Shown here: piece by piece, positions 53,696 through 64,000 of the stretch
How the letters are laid out: each line of letters opens with the position of its first letter
Numbering within the stretch: position 1 is the stretch's first letter
Source: Copromyces sp. CBS 386.78
Taxonomy: Eukaryota > Ascomycota > Sordariomycetes > Sordariales > Sordariaceae
Assembly: GCA_030685235.1 (NCBI GenBank)
Contig: MU839134.1
Location: forward strand, 1 to 64,000
Direction of reading: 5' to 3'
DNA: 64,000 nt
Program-made: the position numbers and the translations under genes
The notes under the pieces: model-generated
The model's database searches: none
The model's input: only the letters and a program-made list of their open reading frames with translations
Told to the model about the DNA's origin: nothing

Positions 53696-54514
53696 AATGA
53701 ATGAGTGGCTAAAGAGATCGAGATGATCTGGATGGAATAGAAAGAAGGGAAAGGATGATCTGTCTGCACCGCCCAAGACCGTTTAGGGCTTGTGTCTTGA
53801 AGATCGTGAACTCTGAAGAAGAAAGACAATCCGAGACTCATAAACACTCGTCCAAGGAGTCATATAAAGGGAAGTTTTGAGAGCCATCCTTGGGGGCCCT
53901 GCATCCCGTTCCCGCCATCTTGCAACCGAAGAAGAAAAAAGGTCAAAACAACAACAAAAAAGCCACATACCCATACACGCCCACCCAAAGACATCGGTGA
54001 GTCCATCGCTAAAGAAAGACAAGCGACAAGCTATGAGGCTGAAGACCAGGGTACCCGAGCTAGTCGGACCTAGTGGCGACGATCACTTGCGATAGGGGAC
54101 ACCCCAAAGTCCAGTCCGTGTGGGGAGTGAGAAGTTAGGGTAAGTACCTTCGTGGCCAGGGGCGGTGAGTCCCATATGGTGTATCTGGGGCAGCAACCCT
54201 CCCGCCTACTCCCTGCTAGTTACATCCGACCCTGAAGGAAATCAGACAAGGGAAAGAAATGCAGTGTACCGTGCTGTGTGATGTGAAAGATTGATACAGG
54301 GATCCTTGATATTAAAGCCTCGTGATGGGGCTTGAGAGGCGTGTCTAGAGCATGCAACTGCCCTGAATTCCCACGTCTAATCCAATTCCCGTCGTGGTCT
54401 TGCCCGTGGCCTGTAAACGGGCTGGGGCAACTTAGGTTTTGCTGCGCTTTGCTGCAGGTACCCTCACCAAGGCCCCCGAGTCGAACGGTGTGGTGTATTA
54501 GGTTAATGTCTTGG
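53696..54514. other. Leader of the GT2 gene and spacer
   Basis: The CAAAACAACAAC-like stretch near 53940 and the flanking DNA have no gene. No clear promoter element could be assigned. Confidence 0.45.
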
Positions 54515-55893
54515 CTAGGATATCAGATAGAGTAGAGTAGCGCTCACAACCGCCTTGATCGACGCGCTAGATAACAGCCATTGTGGAGGATTGGTGGATG
54601 CCGCTCGAGAACACTCTGCGGGCAGGTCGCCGACTGCGATGTTCGGAGCCGCGCCGGTAACCAGGTGCATGTCGAACTCCGATGCAGAGAAGGTGACGAT
54701 GCCATCTGAATGGTACGCCTCCGTCCCAAAGGACACCAAGCCGACATGGGAGCCGGCTGATACCAGGCCGTTGCGCCATAGGTATTGCAACAACGGCGAC
54801 ACTTCCGCCGCAAAGCTTGTGTGATTGAACGTGGCCACCCAGCTGAGCACATGGGTACCTCTGTCATTATGGCCCTGATACAAGACACTGGGTACAAAGT
54901 TTGGTTAGAGTTTGCTTTTCTCATGTCATCCTTCATCCGGGACGATGCTGCCTTGACCGGCCGCTTCTCGGATGGCGGCGATGCGGAAAAGCATTTTGCA
55001 AAACTTACAACTCTGCATCTCCGACAGTCTGGGTGAAGCACGTCTTCTCCATATTCGCATCGAACCCGAGTGGTTCGGCATGGCCAAATCTCCCCACCCA
55101 GATCATGATCTCGGTAGCTGCAGTCTTTTCACTGCGTGCGTTTGCGGCATTGGGATCAACGAAGATGTCGAACGCCACATTGGCAGATGTGCCGTGGTTG
55201 GCCAGGCCGTCATGGTCGACCACCAGCGCCGGGCGAGGCGTCGACCCCGGACCCATGGACCATTGGGCAGAGAGGACCAATGCCGAGATGTTTGACAGGG
55301 GTGTCGGCAGACCTGGAGCCGTCAGCTTGACGTGGGGGTAGGAGTGGACCGTCTCCGGATTCGACGACCACGACCAGGTCGCGGCAAAGGCAGGCGGTGA
55401 GTCTTGGACCTGAAGATGGAGAAAATGTCAGTCGTAAGTGAGACAAACTAAAAAGAAAAAAAGGAACAACAATAATGTGACAGGAAGAGAGAAACGGGCC
55501 ACTACCAAGCGGCTGAGGCGTCATCTACTTACGGATATGCACTGGAATCCTTTATCATCAGGGTTCCAGGCGTTGGCGTTGACTGTGAATTGTTTCGCGA
55601 ATGAAGGTTAGGCGTGTGAACTGAATGAAACAAGTATGGCGTGCCCTGACTAGACTCGGGTTGAGAGCCTGAGTGAGGCTAACTGGAAGCGAGACTCAGC
55701 CTCAGTGAGTGATAATGAAGAGCGGTGACATACAGGTCATGTTGTTGGAAGGTATCGTGTAGGCGGTCCGCCCGCAAACGGTGGTATCGTAGGCTCCGGC
55801 AGTGGTCTGGGCCCACAGGCTGACAGCTAGCAGCGCTGCTATACGTGCTAGTACAGACAAGCGAAGACGTGGTTGGAGAGTTAGCGCCGCCAT
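54515..55893 (-). CDS. Secreted GH12 endoglucanase/xyloglucanase with GPI-type tail
   Basis: Glycoside hydrolase family 12, cleaving beta-1,4-glucan or xyloglucan outside the cell. Four exons, 55893-55734, 55582-55533, 55409-55009 and 54887-54515, join in phase to 327 aa, each with a GTAWGT-type donor and a CTRAC/YAG 3' end. A signal peptide covers about 1-34 (LARIAALLAVSLWAQTTAGA). Motifs are VNANAWNPDDKGFQC-like (exon 2), the nucleophile in ATEIMIWVGRFG (Glu170), LYQGHN, and the acid/base in VSFGTEAY (Glu260). After the catalytic domain, an SSAS region and hydrophobic end (SIKAVVSATLLYLIS) look like a GPI-attachment signal, which many plain GH12 enzymes lack. A cell-surface glucan-remodelling enzyme is therefore likely. 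It lies between the GT2 and UDP-glucose dehydrogenase genes. Confidence 0.85.
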
Positions 55894-57933
55894 TGCATCT
55901 GTAGACTGGGACAATATCGAGAGCTGCTTTCAGTGAGTCCAAGTTTCCCCGCGGCGTATGTAATGTCGAAGTCGGGATTAATGGACGATGTGATATGAGA
56001 CAGCAAGTTCTGGGTAACGAGAGAAAACGAGGGAGGCGTCGTTTGGAGCAGCACAAACCCGCGTCCGTACTGCCACACGGATCTGCATCTCATGTTTCGA
56101 GAAAACCGGGAAGCTCTGACACGCCAGCATATAATCTACCCGTAGGATTTCCGTCTCCCTTCTCCCTTCGTATTTCTTGCGACTTGCGACGAACGGCCGT
56201 GTGAAGCAAGCCACTGAGAGGCACAAAGCGGATGTAGGTCCCAAGGAACGAGCCAACATGGTTCCTTGGCTGCGTCACAAACCATCTCAGCTCCACGCGT
56301 ATGGCGCATGGGAGAATCGTAGTGTTGAATCCCATTGTCGGTCCATGCATGGTCCACGGTCCAAGGCCCATTACTTGCGGTTGGCTGTTGGCTGGTTGGC
56401 GGTCAGACAGCAGACGGGGATAGCAAACAGACAACGGACAATTCCACAGTTTTCCCTTCCCACTGCCGTCCGCTCTGCGTCCGCTGCCTCCCCCTTCTCC
56501 GCCATCGCTAATCCCCCGAGTTTATCGCGTTTGTAGATGATGTGAAGCAGGGTTGCGATGTCGGGGCCCTGCCGAGTCACGAACCGAGTATGATCGGCAC
56601 CTCCATTGGTGACAGCTCAGCGGTGGCTGCACTGGGCTGGTCCCAGGAGCCACGCTAACGACCACTGCGGGTCGGTAAACAATCGTGGCCAAGCACGCGC
56701 TAATCCGCACTTCGTAGGGCGTCGCTGGGCCGGTCTGGCCGCTGGCATCGGTTATTTACCCCCTGTCTAGCCCGCCTAAACCCATGTTAGAGCCGCTGAT
56801 CCCCTTATCTTGGGGAGAGCCAAAGAAACAAACTCCGATTGGGGTTGGCAATGGAGCCCAGAGTGAAGGAAAGCCTCGACCTCGACTGCATTGCGATCAG
56901 CCTTGAGTGGGCTTAAGCCACAATTGGCCATCTTCGCCATTTCCACGCCCAAGAACGTACGTCTTGCCAAGTTTGATCTGCTTGTGACAGTCCTCATTAG
57001 CGACTGGCCGATAGCGGTCGGGCTCACCGCAATTAACCTTGCGCAAGACAAAGCTAAGCGTAGGAAAGGAAGGTAAGCGCAAACTGTGGACAGCTGAAAG
57101 GGATATCAGATCATCAAGGTGTGTTTATACTCCGATTACTTACAAAGTCATGCGCAACATGCTGGCTGGTTCTGTGCCGGATCGTCGAGAGAGGTGGTGC
57201 GGGTCGCAAGGTTTCTCGGGAATGACCCACTAACAGGATTGGTTTGAGTAAAACCAAATCTCGTGAGTCGAAGCGATACACGTCCATGTTGCGGACACCC
57301 CATGCCCAGTGATGAAGATCCCCCACTTTATCGTGCTGAAACAACCAGCCCCAAGAGCGGTGCGTACCTGGGGAAATAGACGAATGGGAATCAGGCGGGG
57401 ACCCGTCCAAGGTGCTGGACCTGTCGGTGTTCAGACGGTGGTGACACGAAGTCGATGCCCGAGGGAATAAGTGAGCTTGGCACTTTTTCTGGTCCCAGCT
57501 CAACATGGGTTAGTCATGGGTAATCCCACCCAGCGGTAGTGAACAATGGTGCCGGTGAGAAGGCGGACAGCAGACGGACTGCTGATGGACTGTGACGACA
57601 CCCGGATGCGTGATGGCTTCTGTCATGGGTTACCCCTGGCGCGGACGGGTCTTTCTGCGCCACACTCATGAAGAAATCATGTTGTGACGAGAAGCCGTAG
57701 CCCGGCATGGTGCTATAACACTCGGGAGATGGCAAAAGCAATTGCTCACTGCATCGGGAACAGACTTGAGCACCTCTTCCAGACATAGGATATATAACAA
57801 TATCCCCGAGACACTTCTAACAGCCTAAACCCTTGGGGGCAAAGCACATCGTTCCAAGACATTCGGACAACACAGACGTATCAGGTCTTCTTTTCATTCT
57901 TTTTCACTTTGATCAGCAACACATCAGGGCAAT
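55894..57933. other. Divergent intergenic region
   Basis: Two kb between the start of the GH12 gene (minus) and the start of the dehydrogenase gene (plus). Short frames only. Promoters of both genes must lie here but no motif was assigned. Confidence 0.5.
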
Positions 57934-60069
57934 ATGGACGCCAACCACACTCACCATTGTTGCTGTTCCCGCCGGGATAATGGTCCCCAGTCGCCCTTGG
58001 TTTCCCCATCACCAGGCCCTCTTACTAGATCACTCCCCAGCACCCACTCGCTCGCTTCCGCTTTAAGCCCGGGAGCCTCGACACCAGGCTCATGGAACGC
58101 CCATCCGTGGTCTCCAGGAAGCTCCAACACCTCACCACCTAGCACACGATCAGGCTCGCCAGAGCTCAAGGTGAGGTTTCAGACCGAGAAGGTCGACTCT
58201 GCTCCACGAGTAGATGTGACCGAGGTGCTTCCTACCGTAACCAAGTCGGTGAAGAGCATCTGCTTTGTCGGCGCAGGATTTGTTGGTATGGTGTTTTTTT
58301 TTGTTTTTTTTTGTTGTTTTTTTCGGAGTTGCTTCAGAGAGGTACGATTGCTGACCCTCATCGCATAGGTGGACCAACTGCTGCCGTCATTGCCTACCAC
58401 AACCCAGACATCACGGTCAATGTTGTTGATCTTAACGAGGCACGAATTGCGGCGTGGAACTCGAGCCAACTGCCAATCCACGAAGATGGTCTGTTGAAGG
58501 TTGTAAGGACAGCGCGCGATGGCACCCTCGACACCATGGTGAAGATTCCGGGTCTTCCCAGATCGCTCAAGCTCGACGCCCGCACCCCCAACCTAGTGTT
58601 CTCAACCAAGGTGAATGAAGCCATTGAGGTGGCCGATGTCATCTTCATTTGCGTCAACACACCCACCAAGACGTATGGCCTGGGAGCCGGGTCTATGGCC
58701 GATATCAGCATGGTGGAGGGTGCTAGCAAGACTGTGGCGCAGAACGCCAAGAAGGGAGCTATCATTGTCGAGAAGAGCACGGTCCCATGCGGCACAGCCC
58801 GTGTCATCCAAGATATTGTGAGTAGATCTCCTTCAGGTCTGGAGACAAAATGCTGACACGGAATAGTTCAAATACTACCGCCCCAACGACGACTTTGAGA
58901 TTCTGTCGAACCCCGAGTTCCTTGCCGAGGGCACCGCCGTTGAGAACCTCATGCACCCGGATCGCATCCTGATTGGCAGTGCCCGCACCTTGGCTGGCAT
59001 GAAGGCGGCAGAGAGCCTCAAGAACGTATACGCCGCCTGGGTTCCTCAAGAACGTATCATTACCGTCAACACCTTCAGCAGTGAGCTGACGAAGCTTGTC
59101 GCCAACACCATGCTGGCCCAGCGCATCAGCAGCATGAACGCTGTGAGCGCCATGTGCGAGGAGATTGGTCTGGGATCCGATGTGGATGATGTTAGCCTGG
59201 CCCTTGGACAGGATTCGCGAATTGGGCCCAAGTTCCTCCAGGCTGGTGTGGGTTTCGGTGGTTCGTGCTTCGAGAAGGATATCCTCAACCTGTCGTACCT
59301 GGCAAGGGAGATGCACCTGGATGTTGTCGCCGACTACTGGATGGGTATCCTGAAGGTCAACGAGTATCAGCGTGAGAGGTACGCGCACAAGGTTGTCAAG
59401 GAGTTGAACGGCTCGCTGCGTGGAAAGAAGATTTCGGTGCTGGGCTTCGCCTTCAAGGACGGCACCAACGACACGCGCAACAGCATTGCCGTGCACATCA
59501 TCAAGAGCCTGGCTGAGGAGATGCCCTTGGAGATTGCCATCTTCGACCCCGGATGTGCTACCAACGAGATCATGGAGGAGATTGAGAAGATAGGCTTGAC
59601 CAAGGCTCAGCTGGAGCGCGTCAACATCTGCTCCAACTGGCGCGACTCGGTCAAGCAGGCAAGCGCTGTGTGCATCCTGACCCAGTGGAAGCAGTTCCGC
59701 GGCGCTCAGCTTGGCCGCTCGACAAAGGCTAGTACCGTCAAGACACCGTCCCAGCCGGCCACCAAGACCTTTGTCAACGGCAAGCTCACCGAGATGGCCA
59801 TCCTGGAGCTGGAGGCCATGGTTGCTCGCGAGCTCAACATGACCGGCGAGGACCCTCTCGGCAGACTCAAGCCAGCGGCGGCTGCTCCGGGATTCGAGAT
59901 CTTTGGGTTGGCGGCGTCCATGATGGAGGAGATGAGCCAGGAGCCAGTCAACTGGTTTGAGGCAGCGTCGTTGATGCAGGAGCCCCGATGGGTGTTTGAT
60001 GGCCGCAATGTCGTCGATCCCATTGAGCTCCAATCGCTCGGGTTCAAGGTCCGCGGCATTGGCAAGTGA
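57934..60069 (+). CDS. UDP-glucose 6-dehydrogenase
   Basis: Oxidises UDP-glucose to UDP-glucuronate with two NAD+. Exons are 57934-58285, 58369-58817 and 58867-60069, 667 aa. A Ser/Pro-rich N-terminal extension of about 105 residues precedes the NAD-binding Rossmann fold (GAGFVGGP, about 114-121; intron 1 cuts this motif). Further family features are VNTPTKT, VEKSTVPCGTA, NPEFLAEGTAV, the catalytic Cys401 in GVGFGGSCFEKD, and FAFKDGTNDTRNS in the C-terminal UDP-sugar domain. Intron 1 contains a long run of T. The product could feed glucuronate to the polysaccharide synthase encoded at 51321-53695; that link is inferred. An antisense frame of 409 codons covers the last exon and is a shadow. 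Confidence 0.96.
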
Positions 60070-60600
60070 TGATGTTCTGGAGCTGTAATGAAATTGGTGA
60101 TCAGGAGCCGAGTAATGGATGATGGACGATAGACGAAATCGGTAACGGAAAGATTATGGGTAATTTTGGGTTTGGGTGTTTCTGGCGTCTGGTTTTCATG
60201 GCGACGGCTTCATCGGCCTCGGTTTTGGTCGAAAATTGGGATACAATTGGACGGGACAAGGGCCGGGTACTGGACGGGCTTTCATGATATCAAGAAGGGT
60301 TCCTTGGATTGGATTGGATTGGATTCCTCTGGTTAGGTAATAGCGATTGCGTTCTCATTCCGAACCAATAATTCATTTGCGTTGTTCTTTCCATTTTGTT
60401 ACGACAAAGTTTATTAGTGAAATTACGCAAGTGTGAGGGGTTGCCGTGATCGGTGCTTGGCTGGCGAAGTGGAAAGGACCGGGAACTTACCGTAGTGGAA
60501 TCTTGTGTAAGGCGGGTGTCGCTGCTAGCCCTGTGAGGGGTACTTGTAATAGCGTTTTCAATTGTCGCTGCCAGCTCGACTATTACTATTACCTCCACTC
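60070..60600. other. 3' flank of the dehydrogenase gene
   Basis: Normal-composition DNA with GGATT direct repeats (60305-60330). No gene. Composition changes abruptly to AT-rich at about 60600. Confidence 0.5.
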
Positions 60601-61773
60601 GCTAAGGTATACTAAAGATTAGTATTTAATTAGTATTCTAAAGTAAGTCTATTTACAATTACTAAAAACGGTCAAAATACAATATATAGGTCGCTAAAAA
60701 TTAGGGGTAAAGAATTTTACATAATATATTCTAGTCCGTACTACTACGAAGTACCTTCGTACCTTATCTATTAAATACGAGCGTACAAACTACCCTAACC
60801 GTTTTAATTAATATTAAATCCTAAAATCCCTAAGTTTAAAGTAACGTACAAATTATATCGATATTTTAAAGGTTAAAATACTAATATCTTAAGTAGGGGT
60901 ACTATTTCTAATACTAATATTAATATTAGTACTAGTACTAATTACTCCTCTTCTTCCTCTTCCTCTACTACTTCTATAAGTACCGCTATAAATACCGCTA
61001 TAATTATAAGAAGCCGCTATTATAGTAGTAATATAGGGAGGGAAGGAGACCGCCGAAACCTAAGTAAGAGGGGGACGATTACTTGGAGTAGTAATTAGAA
61101 TAATAACCGGAATAATAGTCGGAGTAGTAGCCGGAATAATAGCCGAAATAGTAGCCGAAATAGCCCGGGCAATAGTAGACGGCCGGGGGGTAGTAAACGG
61201 CCGGGGAGTAATAGTAAGAGTAAAAGTAAGTTATTTACGGGTAAATTTTACCTCCTATTATTATTATTATTATTCTTATTATTATTTTTTACAAGTTGCC
61301 TCTTATTATTTACGCGCTTTTTCTAAATATTTTTACTGTTTAACTTCTTCTTCTTCTTCTTATTATTATTATTATAGACAATACTCTTCGGTAAGGGTAC
61401 GAGAATAGGGCGAAGTATAGGGAGAACGGCTTTCGGTAGAACTACTTAAAATTCTCTCTATTTAAGTTCGAGTAAATAATAGACAAGTAGGTAACGGGCG
61501 ATTAATAAATGGAAATTTATTAGATTTAAGCGTAATACCTAATTCCTTACTTCTATTAGGAGAGTTAAAAGTAAGACGAAAAATATTACCGCGGGACGAA
61601 GGAATTTATAATACTAGGTAATTATTAGTATTAGGGAGGCTAATACGAAGGGGAGTATTGTTAATAGGTTAAAATAATTATCTTTTATAGTAGTTAAGAA
61701 AGAGGTTATTAGTCGAAATAGAATTATATTTAGTAGGAGTTTAAAAAGGATGCGGGGTAGGGGTTTTATTAAA

Positions 61774-61806
<33 letters not shown>

Positions 61807-64000
61807 ATCTTCTTTATTATCTTAATTTTTGGGAGGAGTATTATCGATAATATATTCGTTATATAATTCGGTAGTTTCGGCGGGGAGGGTAGCGATATTT
61901 TTATTATTATTTTAAGGAGGCGGGTTTAGAAGTATTTAAGTAAAATCCTCGATTTTAATATTTTTAAATAATTCGAGGATAAATATGGAATTATATACTT
62001 TAAATATTATTCTGCGGGCAATATTATTTTTATTCTAACCCTTAATATTTTTCGACTAACGACGACTTAGGTTTAACCGCTTTTTTATAGAAATTATTCT
62101 ACTTAAAATTAGTATAATCGAATTAAAGTTAACTTTTAATAAATATTAGGCTTTACCCCTTCTACTATTAAAGTTGCTTTAAGGAAAGATATTGGCGATA
62201 ATTTTATAGTAATTTTTATAGAAGTTACTATCGATTTTACTACGAATTTATATTAATGTTTTTACGTCGACGGCTTTATTCCTCCTAGCCGGGTCGATAA
62301 TATAGTTGTTAGGGTAGTCCTCTATCCAACTTAGAATATATAACTAAAGTATTATATTAAATAATATCGAAAAGAGAAGAAAAATGAAGAAAAAAAATGA
62401 AGAAAAAAAATAAAGAAAAATTATTAGAGAGAAAAATATTAGGAAAATATTAGAGAAAATAGAAAAAACTTACGTAGAAATTTTCTATAATTATAGTACG
62501 CTTTAAATTAGAAAAGTCTTTTAAGAAGTATTAATAAAGTAACTACTATTTTAATGTTTTTTTGTAAATGTTTAAGAGGTTGTTTCTTATTGCCTTTATA
62601 ATAAGGTAGTTGGAGAAATAAATAGTAAGATACTATAGAATAATAGGGCGTATAATGCCCTTACATTTGGTGGTAATGTGTTCGGGAGGATTTAGGACCG
62701 GCCTATATTTGAAGTCAGTATACGGTTGGACGGTTGCCATAGTAATACACTTATAATTAGCGTAGTAAACCGGGTAAAAATTAAGGGGATAATTTTCTTC
62801 GAGTATTTTAGCTACCTTTACGACCGATCTTTTAAATATAGCGCTACTACGAATGAATATAATAGAGGAGGGGGAAGGTTGGTTAGGGGTGTGAGTACCG
62901 GTAGGGGTTGCCGGATTAATATTCGTTAATTTCGGGTTAATAAGGGAGGTTGGGACGGGAATGGGTATAAGAACGCGAGGTGTAATATCTTTATTAAAAT
63001 TACCGCTAGTAATACAATTGGGACGACGGGGATTAAATATAATACTAATATTATTATTATAATTAATAATATTATTGATGATATTTGTAAAATAAAAAGA
63101 GTAGAAAAAATTTCGACGATAAGGCGAAGGGATATTAATTTTCGATAACGAAGGAGAAAAGAGGAGAAAGAGGGAAAGATTTCGAATAACAACGATAGAG
63201 AAGATAGGTAAAATTCTCGTATAATATATAAAACCCCCTTATTTCAATTTTCCTATTGTCTTTTATTATTCCTATTTAATTTTTTTCTTTTAATATTGGA
63301 CGGCTCGCTTAGAAGTTATACGATTAAGATAAGAGGGTATTTATTTTTATTTAATTCTTTTCTTTCGATATCGGACGATTTATTTAAAGGTTATACGATT
63401 AAAATAAGAAGGTAAATATGTAGATTCGAAATTTTAGCGGCTAAAAGTACCGGTTATTTAAAAGAAATAAAGTTTTCGTTTAATATTAATATAATTACGA
63501 TAGTTTAAATCTAAATATAATCTGTACGTTTACTCGTTACCCGGTTAAGATAATTTATAGACGGTTATTTACTACGATACCCTCGCCGTTTTATAATAAT
63601 TAAAATTTTAAGATTTTTATCTTTTACTTTATAATAATTTATAAATTTTTATATATTTTCTAGTAATTCTAAGATTTCCTTCGATTTTTCTCGATTTTTT
63701 TCTATTAGATATATATTTTATTATTACTTCAATATTAGCAATCCTATTATTAAGATGCTTAGAAAAATTAGCGGAACTATTAAAGTCTTTAGGTAATTGC
63801 CTATTGGCCGTAAGAATACTACGGATTCTTATAGGCAAGACTTTAGTAATTTTATTTAGTTCTATAAATTCAATAAGCTTTTTAAGTATAATAATAAATT
63901 TGCTAATATTTTTATAATATATAATATCGACGATATCGATACGTCTATAGCGGATCCGTTTACCGATAAAGACGAAGACGATACTAATAAGTTCGAGGGT
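60601..64000. repeat. AT-rich block with RIP-like composition
   Basis: The DNA is dominated by TA, TAT, ATTA and TAAT. CpA and TpG are rare in many stretches while CpG persists; in 61381-61500, for example, one CA, no TG and several CG can be counted by eye. This is the signature of repeat-induced point mutation. Trinucleotide runs (TTA/ATT) occur at about 61255-61290, 61355-61375 and 61770-61805. A pocket at 62640-62960 is less affected. No gene or transposase domain can be read. It is probably an inactivated transposon array that continues past the window end. Confidence 0.75.

Noticed and set aside
58804..60033. 409-codon minus-strand frame
   Set aside because: Antisense of the UDP-glucose dehydrogenase last exon. 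Leu/Val/His-rich composition is the expected complement of its codon bias.
62726..63838. Short open frames in the AT-rich block
   Set aside because: Composition is Ile/Asn/Tyr/Lys-rich from AT-rich DNA, with no domain motif.

Overview
The window looks like the genome of a filamentous ascomycete of the Neurospora/Sordaria type. The supported genes have short introns (about 50-75 nt, one of 175 nt) with GTRNGT-like donors, CTRAC branch points and YAG acceptors. Coding third positions are C-rich, start contexts are CACCATG-like, and AT-rich blocks are depleted in CpA/TpG but keep CpG, as expected from repeat-induced point mutation (RIP). The genus is an inference.

Layout. 1-1.0 kb: repeat relics. 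1.9-7.7 kb: an accessory island with two small Cys-rich families. One family is on the + strand (1924-2759, a decayed copy near 3050-3354, and 3931-4278). The other is on the - strand (4768-5229, a remnant at 6473-6835, and 7221-7732). 8-17 kb is gene-poor and holds an FSH-type serine hydrolase, a tRNA-Val(AAC), and an unresolved stretch at 14.0-15.8 kb where both strands have exon-like reading. 17-24.4 kb is a housekeeping block: cystathionine beta-synthase, SRP receptor beta subunit and an Akr1-type ankyrin/DHHC palmitoyltransferase. 25.3 kb encodes a small single-pass membrane protein.

26.9-36.3 kb holds four same-strand genes of unrecognised function. Three share a short LGYA-centred helical motif; one of these is frameshifted and has an in-frame stop, and another carries a long Arg/Ser-rich repeat region. 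They surround a repeat island (30.0-32.4 kb) with hairpins, inverted repeats and microsatellites. 37-39.6 kb: a dienelactone hydrolase-family protein and a probable broken secreted-protein gene. 40.9-42.9 kb: a coiled-coil, NYN/PIN-like, CCCH zinc-finger protein. 44.8 kb: a small Cys-containing protein with a hydrophobic C-terminal tail. 46.4-47.7 kb: a NiCoT nickel/cobalt transporter.

51.3-60.1 kb carries three genes that could work together on extracellular polysaccharide: a cellulose/hyaluronan-synthase-like GT2 enzyme, a GH12 endoglucanase with signal peptide and GPI-type tail, and UDP-glucose 6-dehydrogenase, which makes UDP-glucuronate. The functional link is inferred from proximity and chemistry. 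From about 60.6 kb to the end lies an AT-rich block with a strong RIP-like composition and no supportable gene.

Gene models were built by hand from reading frame, splice signals and family motifs. Where a model is uncertain the entry says so.
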